A stretch of 32,062 nucleotides of DNA from positions 1-32,062 of the forward strand of contig JANYDE010000005.1 of NCBI GenBank assembly GCA_025359915.1, in the 5' to 3' direction. Source of the stretch: Chamaesiphon sp. 336R_metabinner_41 (GTDB lineage: Bacteria; Cyanobacteriota; Cyanobacteriia; Cyanobacteriales; Chamaesiphonaceae). The position numbers and the translations under genes are program-made. Positions within the stretch are counted from its first letter, which is position 1. The number at the start of each line of letters is the position of its first letter. The notes below the pieces were generated by a model that saw only the letters and a program-made list of their open reading frames with translations, ran no database searches and had not been told where the DNA came from. This document shows positions 1 through 8,103 of this stretch, one piece after another.

Positions 1-33
1 ATGTCAAAACCCTAGTTCTTAGTCTTCAAACGC

Positions 34-61
34 CCTCTGCGAAGGCAGACGCTACGCGAAC
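34..61. repeat. Small palindromic repeat, GCGTAGC family
   Basis: A short hairpin (TCTGC at 36-40 pairing with GCAGA at 45-49) is followed by GCTACGCG. The same GCGTAGC core with a short hairpin recurs at 374-416, 1301-1328, 8601-8639, 8894-8938, 13921-13969 and 30891-30925, some of them inside genes. It is a dispersed cyanobacterial-type element with no visible coding capacity. Confidence 0.6.
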
Positions 62-86
62 AAATGAATTTGGGGCTAAGAGCGAA

Positions 87-104
87 AGTCCACTGAAGTG
101 GACT
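87..104. repeat. Perfect 7-bp stem-loop in upstream region
   Basis: AGTCCAC at 87-93 pairs perfectly with GTGGACT at 98-104 across a TGAA loop, and a run of five T follows at 111-115. It could be the terminator of a gene ending left of the window on the plus strand, or a copy of a dispersed cyanobacterial hairpin. The six-base gap before the T run makes a classical terminator doubtful. A C/G-rich repeat (CTTATAAAGGGGGGG and onward) follows at about 138-165. Confidence 0.45.
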
Positions 105-192
105 AAGCGATTTTTCTTCCGGTGTATGAAACCACCCTGCTTATAAAGGGGGGGTTGGGGGGGTAGAGATCGATCGGCTAATTGGCTATGAG

Positions 193-217
193 TATAATTT
201 AATACGGCAGTTATAAT
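193..217 (+). promoter_or_regulatory. Possible -10 elements upstream of the hybrid kinase
   Basis: Two TATAAT hexamers lie at 193-198 and 212-217, 61-85 bases ahead of the kinase ATG. I see no convincing -35 box at 16-18 bases from either, so the promoter is only suggested by the -10 matches. Confidence 0.3.
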
Positions 218-277
218 GGAGCTACATATTGTTGTGGCAACATTTTAGAGCAACATCAGACGATCGAACGATTAATT

Positions 278-3200
278 ATGACCACAAACAGTTGCGACTT
301 TAATCTCCCTGGCTATGACGTAATTGAGCAGCTATCCCAAGATTCAACTACTGTCGTGTATCGCGCTCGATGCTCCAGAGGAGAGGCTTCTGCACAGGCA
401 AACGCTACGCCAACGCCAACGATAAAATTGGATCTAGGTAAAGATGTGAGTACTGTAATTATCAAACTGTTGTCATCAACATATCCAACTTATCAAGAGT
501 TGGTAAATTTTCGGCATCAATATACAATTGCCAAACAGTTAGATTTACCAGGAGTCGTGCGGGTATATAGTCTCGAAGAATTCGATCTGCGATATGCACT
601 GGTGATGGAAGACTTTGGGGACATATCTTTGGCTACATATACCAAAGATCGGCTGTTAGCGGTGGCTGATGTGCTGAACATTGCGATCCAACTTGCTGAT
701 ACTCTACATGGGCTGGGAGAACACCAGATTCTGCATAAAGATATCAAACCGTCGAATATTTTAATTAATCCCACTACCCAAGTGGTGAAGCTGATTGACT
801 TTAGGATCGCGTCACGATCGATCCACGAAATTCAAGAGATGCTCAATCCCCATCGGCTCGAAGGTACGCTGGCTTATATCTCGCCAGAGCAAACAGGGCG
901 GATGAATCGGGGGATTGATTATCGGACTGATTTTTATGCTTTGGGAATTACTTTATATCAACTCCTAACTGGAAAATTGCCATTTGAGGCGGATAACCCC
1001 CTAGAATTAGTTCATTGTCATTTAGCACAGATTGCCGTATCCGCAGATCTTGTCAATCCAGATGTGCCCATAGTAGTTGCCCAAATCGTCGCTAAACTGA
1101 TGGCAAAAAATGCCGAGGATCGCTATCAAAGTGCCTTGGGCATCAAATATGACCTAAATGAATGTTTGCAGCAGTTACAGCAGACAGGAAAAGACATTCA
1201 GTTCACGATCGGACAGCATGATTGGAGTGACAAATTTAGTATTCCCGAACGACTCTATGGGCGGGAATCTGAGGTTAAAACCTTGCTCGATGCCTTCGAT
1301 CGCGTAGCGTCTCCCGTGGAGAATCGCGTTGTTGCGGGTGGAAGCGAACTAATGTTGGTGGCGGGATGTTCGGGCATTGGCAAAACGGCGGTGATTAATG
1401 AAATTCATCAACCGATTACCCGTCAGCATGGCTATTTTATTAAAGGTAAATTCGACAGGTTGAATCGCAATATTCCCCTGTCAGCATTTATCCAAGCTTT
1501 ACGAGATTTAATCGGGCAACTCTTGAGTGAAAGTGATGCTCAGATTGCAATTTGGAAAACCAAAATTTTGGCAGCTTTAGGTGGAAACGGTCGATCGATC
1601 GTTGAAGTTATCCCCGAATTGGAGCAAATTATTGGATATCAACAGCCACTACCAGCATTAGCTGGCACCGCCGCCGAAAATCGATTTCGGTTGCTATTTC
1701 AAGACTTTATTAAAGTTTTTACCACACAGGATCAACCATTAGTATTATTTCTAGATGATTTGCAGTGGGCAGATTTAGCATCATTGCAATCGATCCGACA
1801 ACTGTTAACGCAGAATGTCGGACAGTTGTTAATCCTGGGAGCTTATCGAGATAATGAAGTTCGATCGGCTCATCCATTAATTTTGACACTCAAGCAACTG
1901 GAACAAGCCCATGTCATTGTTAATACGATCGAGCTTCACCCCCTCAGTCAGCAAGATGTCGATCGATTGGTAGCCGATACATTGAATTGTGATTTATTGC
2001 TAGCGCAACCATTGAGCAAATTAATTAATCGCAAAACCGCCGGAAATCCCTTCTTCACTACTCAATTCCTCAAATCACTACATCAGGATGGCTCGATCCA
2101 ATTCAGTCGATCTGCGGGGTATTGGCAATGCGATCTCAGTCAGATCGAACTCCAAAGCTTGACTAATGACGTGGTAGTGTTCATGACAACACAATTGCAA
2201 AAACTCGATCCAGCCACTCAGGAAATGCTAAAGTTAGCCGCTTATCTGGGTTCCCAGTTCGATCTCCAGACAGTAGCAATGATCGCCGAGCGAACTGAGC
2301 GAGAAACAGCTACAGCCCTGTGGCAAGCCATTCAACAGGGGCTGATCGTGCCGCTCGATCGCATCTACAAATTCTTTCAATTCATCCCCCCACACACCCC
2401 ATACCCCCCACAAGCCCCCACACCTACCTTCCGCTTCCTCCACGATCGCGTCCAACAAGCAGCCTACTCCCTCACCCCAGCCGCCGCATCAGCCGCCCTT
2501 CACCTCAAAATTGGTCGATTGCTGCGAGATCGGACACCCGCCGCTAAATTAGAGATCCAACTATTTCAAATTATCAATCAACTCAATTGCGGGGTGACAC
2601 TGATTGATACTGAAACAGAACGAGCAGAACTAGCCCAGCTCAACTGGAGAGCTGGCACCAAGGCACGGACATCATCCGCCTACGATGCGGCGATGAATTA
2701 TCTCAATACCGGAATCGAACTGTTAGAACTTCAGTGTTGGCAGCACCAATACGATCTCAGTTTGAGGCTACATCAACTCGCGGCTGAAGTTGCCTATCTG
2801 GTAAGCGACTATCCCCAAATGACAAAACTGATCGAAATCGGACTACAACAATCCAAAAATCACTTAGATCGATCGAAATTTCATGAGACTCAAATTCTGG
2901 CACTTGTAGCTCAAAATCAGGCACGTACAGCCGTAAATTATGCCCGCAAGATCTTACCGAATTATGGGATCGAACTGCCGCGTCATCCCTCCCCATTCAA
3001 AACTGCCTTAGGTTTTTTGCAGACGCTCTATCGAATGCGGGGAAAAACCCCCCAGGATTTGCTGGCATTGCCAATCATGAGCGATCCTTACAAATTAGCT
3101 GGGTACAATATCCTGAATATTATTGGTGCGGCGGCGCAGCGGAGTATGCCAGAAATGCTGCCATTTATTACCTTTCGGGGGATTGCGATTTCCCTCCGCT

Positions 3201-6200
3201 ATGGCAATATTCCGCGATCGTCGATGGGTTATACGATTTATGCCTTCTTGCTGTGCGAGAAACTCAATCGGATCGAGGCTGGATATGCGATCGGCAAGGC
3301 GGCGATCGCTCTCTGTCACCAAACCGGATCGAAGGAAGCCTTGGGTTCTACCTTGTTTCTGTGGAATCGATTTGTTGCCTATCGCAAAGAATCGCAGCGG
3401 GCATCATTACCTCTACTGTTAGAAGCTTATCAGGTGAGTCTAGAAGCAGGGGATACCGAGTATGCAGCCTATAGTCTCTGTACTTATTTAGGGCAAAGCT
3501 ATGAAAATGGACAAAATCTGGTGGAGTTGCGCCAAGAGGCGATCGCTTACCGCTCCACATTTGCCAAGCTGCAACAAATAGCGACTACCAGTATTTACAA
3601 TCTTAACTGTCAAACGCTGGTAAATTTGACGAATGGAATTGACGATCCTTGTCGGCTGGTGGGCTGTTGTTTTGATGAAAATATCATTACAGCCGACGAT
3701 CTACAACTCCAAGCCTATACTGCTTTACGCAAACTAGAAATAGCCTTTTTGTTCGATCGATCTGACATCGCCACCGCACAGATCGTCATTCTCCAGCGAC
3801 TTTCAGGAACGATGGATGGCACATTTAATAAAAGTACGATCTGTTTTTATGATGCAATTGTCCGGTTAGCACAGTATCATAATTTGAGTAAACACGGTCA
3901 AAAAGTTACGCTCAAAACAGTCAAAACAGCCCATCAATATCTGACAAAACTAGGGAAATTTTCACCACTGAATTATCAACAGAAAGCGTTATTAGTAGAA
4001 GCCGAATTGCTGCGGGTGCTGGGAAAATCTAGCCAAGCAGCCGAATGTTACGATCGCGCAATCTCCGCCGCCAAAGCCAGTGGTTGTATTCAAGAAGAAG
4101 GCTACGCCAACGAATTTACAGCGAAATTTTATGCCAACTGGGGTAAATCAAAAATCGCCGCGATTTATATGCAGTCAGCCTACTATTGCTATGCCCGCTG
4201 GGGAGCCAAAGCCAAAACCAAAGACTTAGAAAGACGGTATCCCCACCTGCTCGATCCGATTTTGCGACAGGCTCAAGCACCAGCATTCGATCCACTCGCC
4301 ACCCTAGCAACAATTACCAATTCGGCTACCAATAATCGATCGGGTGTAAATACCTTCGATTTGGCTTCAGTGATTCAATCTGCCCAAGCCTTGACTAGCA
4401 CCCTCGAAATCGAAGAACTGATCCAGCAATTACTTCAGATCATTCTCAAAAACTCTGGTGCTCAAACCTGTATGTTAGCATTGCCAATCGGTGACAAATG
4501 GCAAATTAAATCAATGGCGACAGTCAATCAAACTAGTCCGTTGGCGGAGCCTCACAGTCTGAGAATTGATACCGAATTAGAACACTCAACTAGCACCGCT
4601 CTAGAGTATCCAGAAAAATTAATTTATTGGGTGAAAAATACTCAAACCTCCTTAGTGTTTGATGCCCGAAAACCGCCAGTAATCGATGGATTAACTGCCG
4701 CATTTATTAACGATCGATACCTGCTCGAATATCAGCCTCAAAGCGTATTTGTTCTACCAATTTCCAAACAAGAACGAGTCCTAGGTGTGGTGTATATCGA
4801 ACATCGTCAGATGCCAGACTTGTTTACCGATAGCAAAATCACCGCACTTTCTTTTCTCTGTAGTCAAGCCGCCATCGCCCTCGACAATGCCAATCTTTAC
4901 CGCGAATCTCGTCAAGCTCAAATCGATCTAGCTACATCTAGACAGAAATATTACGATCTGATTCAATCCAGTGATGGGGTAGTCTGGGAATACGATCTAG
5001 CCACCGATTTATTTAGTTTTGTCAGCGATCGAGCCGTAGCATTACTCGGCTATCCGATTTCAGACTGGTTATCCCAACCAAACTTTTGGTGCTATCATAT
5101 TCACCCAGAAGATCTCAATTTAGCACTGAGTTGTTATCAGGAAGCGATCCAAAATCGGCACCGACGAGAATCAGAATATCGGATGATTGCGGCTGATGGT
5201 CGGATTGTTTGGGTGTATGATATTTCTACTCCAGGCTACGATCGATCTGGAAATCTAGTTTCAACAACTGGGTTATTAATTGATATCTCCGATCGCAAGC
5301 AAGTCGAGATCGAACTCCAACAAACCAACGATCAACTAGCATTAGCCAACACCGAACTCATCCGCGCCACCCAGCTCAAGGATGAATTTCTGGCAACAAT
5401 GAGTCACGAATTGCGTACCCCCTTAAATGCGATTTTGGGGATGTCCGAGATTTTGCAAGAAGAAATCTTTGGAGCTGTCAACAAACGTCAACTTAAATCC
5501 CTAACAACAATCGAGACTAGCGGACAGCATTTATTATCACTGATTAATGATATCTTGGATGTCTCTAAAATTTCTGCCGGAAAAATTGAGCTAGATCTGT
5601 TGATCGTCAATGTCTTGCATCTGTGCAATTCTAGTATTGCTTTGATCAAACAACAAGCAGTCGCCAAAGAGATTGGATTAGATCTTCAGTTACCTCCAGA
5701 CATCGGCAAAATTTTCGTTGATGAGCGGCGCATCCGTCAGGTACTAATTAATTTGTTGAGTAATGCCGTCAAATTCACCTCCCAAGGCGGTTGGATCGAA
5801 CTGTGCGTGACGAGATCGGCTGATGATGACTGGATCGAGTTTGCCGTGATCGACACCGGAATTGGGATTGCTAATGTCGATCGGCACAAACTGTTTAAAC
5901 CCTTCGTCCAGTTAGACAGCAAGCTCAGTCGCCAATACGAAGGTACCGGATTGGGATTGACTCTCGCCCAGCAAATTGTCGAACTCCATCATGGTAGTAT
6001 TCGGTTTGAGAGTGAAGTAGGTAAAGGAAGTTGTTTTATTGTTCGCTTACCCCAGGCTTGTCTAGTTGCTGCGCCAGATAGTGACGAACTGCTGGTAGTC
6101 GATCGAGTCGATCCTGTCTTAGAGCAGTCAATCGGGGATTTGTCCAGATCACCGTTAATTTTATTAGCGGAGGATAACCAGGACAATCTCAATGTGCTGT

Positions 6201-6523
6201 CGATCTTTTTGACAGCGAAAGGATACCGTACTATCTTGGCAAATGATGGACATCAAGCAATCAAAATCGCCCAACAACAGCGTCCCGACTTGATTTTAAT
6301 GGATATTCAAATGCCTGGAATGGATGGATTAGAAGCGATCGTTTGGATCCGCCAACACCCCGAACTAGCGAAGATGCCGATCGTTGCTGTCACCTCCTTG
6401 GCAATGAAGGGCGATCGAGATCGTTGTCTCGCCGCTGGTGCAACCGATTATCTCTCCAAACCCTTTCCACTCAATCAACTCAATCTCAAGATTCAAGAAC
6501 TGCTAAAAAATCCCCTCTCTTGA
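278..6523 (+). CDS. Ser/Thr kinase - AAA ATPase - GAF - PAS - histidine kinase - receiver hybrid
   Basis: A 2081-residue cytoplasmic signalling protein of the cyanobacterial multi-sensor multi-kinase (HstK-like) type. Domains in order: Ser/Thr kinase about 10-285, with catalytic loop HKDIKPSN (Asp155) and SPEQ; AAA/STAND ATPase from about 325, with Walker A GCSGIGKT near 362-370 and Walker B VLFLDDLQWAD near 490; a long helical TPR-like region to about 1340; GAF about 1360-1540; PAS about 1555-1680; HisKA with SHELRTP (His1710); HATPase with NAVKF, DTGIGI and GTGLGL; and a C-terminal receiver with Asp2009 in LMDIQMPGMDG and the conserved Lys in LSKPF. No membrane segment or signal peptide is seen. 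The kinase DFG is DFR (Arg176), so ATP-metal binding may be altered. Two short in-frame inserts (374-416 and 1301-1328) match dispersed repeats. Ligand and target are unknown. The next gene is a partial paralogue of its C-terminal half. Confidence 0.93.
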   Translation: MTTNSCDFNLPGYDVIEQLSQDSTTVVYRARCSRGEASAQANATPTPTIKLDLGKDVSTVIIKLLSSTYPTYQELVNFRHQYTIAKQLDLPGVVRVYSLEEFDLRYALVMEDFGDISLATYTKDRLLAVADVLNIAIQLADTLHGLGEHQILHKDIKPSNILINPTTQVVKLIDFRIASRSIHEIQEMLNPHRLEGTLAYISPEQTGRMNRGIDYRTDFYALGITLYQLLTGKLPFEADNPLELVHCHLAQIAVSADLVNPDVPIVVAQIVAKLMAKNAEDRYQSALGIKYDLNECLQQLQQTGKDIQFTIGQHDWSDKFSIPERLYGRESEVKTLLDAFDRVASPVENRVVAGGSELMLVAGCSGIGKTAVINEIHQPITRQHGYFIKGKFDRLNRNIPLSAFIQALRDLIGQLLSESDAQIAIWKTKILAALGGNGRSIVEVIPELEQIIGYQQPLPALAGTAAENRFRLLFQDFIKVFTTQDQPLVLFLDDLQWADLASLQSIRQLLTQNVGQLLILGAYRDNEVRSAHPLILTLKQLEQAHVIVNTIELHPLSQQDVDRLVADTLNCDLLLAQPLSKLINRKTAGNPFFTTQFLKSLHQDGSIQFSRSAGYWQCDLSQIELQSLTNDVVVFMTTQLQKLDPATQEMLKLAAYLGSQFDLQTVAMIAERTERETATALWQAIQQGLIVPLDRIYKFFQFIPPHTPYPPQAPTPTFRFLHDRVQQAAYSLTPAAASAALHLKIGRLLRDRTPAAKLEIQLFQIINQLNCGVTLIDTETERAELAQLNWRAGTKARTSSAYDAAMNYLNTGIELLELQCWQHQYDLSLRLHQLAAEVAYLVSDYPQMTKLIEIGLQQSKNHLDRSKFHETQILALVAQNQARTAVNYARKILPNYGIELPRHPSPFKTALGFLQTLYRMRGKTPQDLLALPIMSDPYKLAGYNILNIIGAAAQRSMPEMLPFITFRGIAISLRYGNIPRSSMGYTIYAFLLCEKLNRIEAGYAIGKAAIALCHQTGSKEALGSTLFLWNRFVAYRKESQRASLPLLLEAYQVSLEAGDTEYAAYSLCTYLGQSYENGQNLVELRQEAIAYRSTFAKLQQIATTSIYNLNCQTLVNLTNGIDDPCRLVGCCFDENIITADDLQLQAYTALRKLEIAFLFDRSDIATAQIVILQRLSGTMDGTFNKSTICFYDAIVRLAQYHNLSKHGQKVTLKTVKTAHQYLTKLGKFSPLNYQQKALLVEAELLRVLGKSSQAAECYDRAISAAKASGCIQEEGYANEFTAKFYANWGKSKIAAIYMQSAYYCYARWGAKAKTKDLERRYPHLLDPILRQAQAPAFDPLATLATITNSATNNRSGVNTFDLASVIQSAQALTSTLEIEELIQQLLQIILKNSGAQTCMLALPIGDKWQIKSMATVNQTSPLAEPHSLRIDTELEHSTSTALEYPEKLIYWVKNTQTSLVFDARKPPVIDGLTAAFINDRYLLEYQPQSVFVLPISKQERVLGVVYIEHRQMPDLFTDSKITALSFLCSQAAIALDNANLYRESRQAQIDLATSRQKYYDLIQSSDGVVWEYDLATDLFSFVSDRAVALLGYPISDWLSQPNFWCYHIHPEDLNLALSCYQEAIQNRHRRESEYRMIAADGRIVWVYDISTPGYDRSGNLVSTTGLLIDISDRKQVEIELQQTNDQLALANTELIRATQLKDEFLATMSHELRTPLNAILGMSEILQEEIFGAVNKRQLKSLTTIETSGQHLLSLINDILDVSKISAGKIELDLLIVNVLHLCNSSIALIKQQAVAKEIGLDLQLPPDIGKIFVDERRIRQVLINLLSNAVKFTSQGGWIELCVTRSADDDWIEFAVIDTGIGIANVDRHKLFKPFVQLDSKLSRQYEGTGLGLTLAQQIVELHHGSIRFESEVGKGSCFIVRLPQACLVAAPDSDELLVVDRVDPVLEQSIGDLSRSPLILLAEDNQDNLNVLSIFLTAKGYRTILANDGHQAIKIAQQQRPDLILMDIQMPGMDGLEAIVWIRQHPELAKMPIVAVTSLAMKGDRDRCLAAGATDYLSKPFPLNQLNLKIQELLKNPLS
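374..416. repeat. In-frame dispersed repeat inside the kinase N-lobe
   Basis: The segment with GAGAGGCTTC and AACGCTACGCCAACG belongs to the GCGTAGC family. It encodes a low-complexity stretch (about SRGEASAQANATPTPT) between the first beta strands of the Ser/Thr kinase domain, where homologues are normally compact. The reading frame is kept. Confidence 0.5.
1301..1328. repeat. In-frame dispersed hairpin repeat ahead of the AAA Walker A
   Basis: CGCGTAGCG followed by TCTCC (1310-1314) pairing with GGAGA (1318-1322). It encodes about VASPVENRV just before the conserved GSELMLVAG strand. The same TCTCC/GGAGA hairpin with GCGTAGC occurs at 30891-30925. Confidence 0.5.
2385..2432. repeat. C-rich low-complexity insert, Pro-rich peptide
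   Basis: A stretch of C-runs with ACACCCC/ATACCCC units encodes a proline-rich loop (PPHTPYPPQAPTPT) just before the conserved FRFLHDRVQQAAY segment of the STAND module. It looks like a tandem-repeat expansion kept in frame. Confidence 0.4.
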
Positions 6524-6547
6524 AAAGGTGCTCCACTTGCGGCGTTT

Positions 6548-6572
6548 TTATTCGGGGGGAACCCCCGAATAA
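6548..6572. repeat. Perfect 11-bp stem-loop (GAA loop) after the hybrid kinase
   Basis: TTATTCGGGGG at 6548-6558 pairs perfectly with CCCCCGAATAA at 6562-6572 across a three-base loop, 25 bases after the kinase stop. No T run follows on either strand, so it is either a weak terminator or a dispersed palindrome. The G-rich stem with GAA loop resembles the inner stem of the hairpins at 13106 and 15629. Confidence 0.55.
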
Positions 6573-6596
6573 GAAAACGACAAGACAGGGGAAACC

Positions 6597-6750
6597 CCAA
6601 GACCGCACTTTTCGCTCTTGGGAGGGGTACCCGCAGGGGGGGGTGGGTAGATCTCCGATGCTCTCTCTTATTTGAGTTGCTGCGTAGTCCTCTACTCCAC
6701 CCCAGCCCTCCCTGAGGATGCGGGGAGGGAGCCGGAAAGCCCACTGCATG
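6597..6750. repeat. Repeat-filled intergenic stretch
   Basis: The gap between the two kinase genes holds G/C-rich repeat units (GGAGGGGTACCCGCAGGG, GGTGGGTAGATCTCCG) of the family also at 14405-14503, 15853-15914 and 17619-17661, and a CCCCAGCCCTCCCTGAGG-type unit at about 6698-6720. I see no gene in it. Confidence 0.5.
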
Positions 6751-6804
6751 GTGCGCTTGCATTTTTTTCTTAACCGAATCGTATTGGGGCTTGGGGGCTA
6801 AACC

Positions 6805-6839
6805 ATCTCCGATCTCCTATCTCCCATCTCCCATCTCTC
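6805..6839. repeat. Heptamer tandem repeat (ATCTCCC)n
   Basis: Five consecutive seven-base units (ATCTCCG, ATCTCCT, ATCTCCC, ATCTCCC, ATCTCTC) end two bases before the ATG at 6842. They occupy the place of the ribosome binding site, and no Shine-Dalgarno is visible. This is a short tandemly repeated repetitive (STRR) sequence. Confidence 0.65.
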
Positions 6840-6841
6840 CA

Positions 6842-8008
6842 ATGCAAATTAACAATATCCCCGTCGCACTATATCGATTTGAAATCGCCATCGATGGTAC
6901 CCATCAACTCAAATATGTGAGCGATCGATTCTTCGAGCTATTCGAGATTCCTACCAGCACATCCTTAACCGATGTGGCGAGTTTATTCGATCGAATTCTC
7001 CTCGAAGATCGTCAGGGATTTTATCGCTCCAGATCTGACGATCGTGCCCTACCACAGACCTGGAACTGGGAAGGACGGTGGATTTTGCCTTCTGGCAAAA
7101 TTGAGTGGATTAGAGCCGAATCTCGACAGACATATTTGCCCGATGGATCGATCGAGTGGGATGGAGTTTTGATAAATATTAGCGATCGTAAGCAAGTCGA
7201 AGATCGACTCCATCAAACCAATCAATCGCTACTCGAAGCCACCCGTAGCAAGGATGAATTTATCGCCAATATTAGTAACGAAGTCCGCACCCCATTAAAT
7301 GCAATCTTGGGGATGTCGGAGATTTTGAAAGAAGAAATTCTGGGGACGATAAATCGACAACAACTCGAATCATTAACGACGATCGATCGGAGTAGCCAAC
7401 AGTTATTATCATTGATGAATGATATTCTGGATATCTCCAATATTTCCCAAGGTAAACTAGAACTAGAAATCACCCTTATTGGGGTATTATCGCTCTGTCA
7501 ATCTAGTTTGGCGTTTTTTAAGCAACAAGCTGACGAGAAAAAACTGCAATTGGATCTCGATGTCTCCCCTACCGCCGGAAATATTGCCATAGACGAACAG
7601 AGGCTACGTCAAGTACTGATCGAACTACTCAGCAATGCAATCAAATTTAGCACTAGTGGTGGGCGAATTGTGCTGAGTGTCGCGCGACAAGATGGGGAAG
7701 ATCAAGATGGTTGGATCGATTTCACCGTCACTGATACCGGAATTGGAATCGCGCCGGAGGATCTCGATCGATTATTTCAGCCTTTCGTCCAAATCGATAG
7801 TAAATTAAATCGTCAGTACATCGGTGCCGGATTGGGATTAGCCCTCGCCCAACAGCTCGTCGGACTCCATGGTGGTAGAATTCGGTTATCGAGTGAACTT
7901 GGTTATGGAAGTAGATTTACCGTTCGCTTACCTGCTAGTTGCTTAATTATCGATCGAGATTTTGTGGTGTTCGATCGATCTATTTCTAATGATATTAACT
8001 TGAATTAA
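6842..8008 (+). CDS. PAS - HisKA - HATPase protein lacking the phospho-accepting His (pseudo-histidine kinase)
   Basis: A 388-residue soluble protein: PAS about 5-115, HisKA-like dimerisation region about 135-200, HATPase about 245-365 with N box NAIKF, DTGIGI and GAGLGL. It closely parallels the C-terminal part of the upstream hybrid kinase (for example NAILGMSEIL is shared), so the two probably arose by duplication. The H box reads SNEVRTP instead of SHELRTP: codon 146 (7277-7279) is AAC, Asn. It therefore probably cannot autophosphorylate on the usual residue and may act as a dimer partner or allosteric regulator of the neighbour. The ATPase motifs are intact. I chose the ATG at 6842 because the 17 codons before it translate the heptamer tandem repeat; the upstream ATG is 6791. 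No receiver or membrane segment is present. Confidence 0.88.
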   Translation: MQINNIPVALYRFEIAIDGTHQLKYVSDRFFELFEIPTSTSLTDVASLFDRILLEDRQGFYRSRSDDRALPQTWNWEGRWILPSGKIEWIRAESRQTYLPDGSIEWDGVLINISDRKQVEDRLHQTNQSLLEATRSKDEFIANISNEVRTPLNAILGMSEILKEEILGTINRQQLESLTTIDRSSQQLLSLMNDILDISNISQGKLELEITLIGVLSLCQSSLAFFKQQADEKKLQLDLDVSPTAGNIAIDEQRLRQVLIELLSNAIKFSTSGGRIVLSVARQDGEDQDGWIDFTVTDTGIGIAPEDLDRLFQPFVQIDSKLNRQYIGAGLGLALAQQLVGLHGGRIRLSSELGYGSRFTVRLPASCLIIDRDFVVFDRSISNDINLN

Positions 8009-8020
8009 TCGTAAAATCCG

Positions 8021-8103
8021 AATATTGTCTGAACTATGATGAATTACTAATGATGATCATAGTCTATCCTGTTAATCATTAGAATCATATTTCAGACAAT
8101 ATT
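8021..8103. terminator. Bidirectional terminator candidate between convergent genes
   Basis: Positions 8021-8040 and 8084-8103 form a 20-bp inverted repeat with one mismatch (AATATTGTCTGAA arms). Smaller nested pairs (CTATGAT/ATCATAG at 8034-8040/8056-8062; CTAATGAT/ATCATTAG at 8047-8054/8075-8082) lie between. The right arm overlaps the last codons and stop of the minus-strand FAD gene, and the left arm lies 13 bases after the pseudo-kinase stop. It is AT-rich without a strong U tract, so termination is inferred from position and symmetry. Confidence 0.55.

Noticed and set aside
1-277. Start of a gene at the window edge (ATG at 1)
   Set aside because: The frame stops after four codons; the region is repeats and a possible promoter.
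6343-6762. Overlapping open frames in the gap after the hybrid kinase
   Set aside because: They translate C/G-rich repeats and overlap the kinase end; low-complexity composition and no homology.
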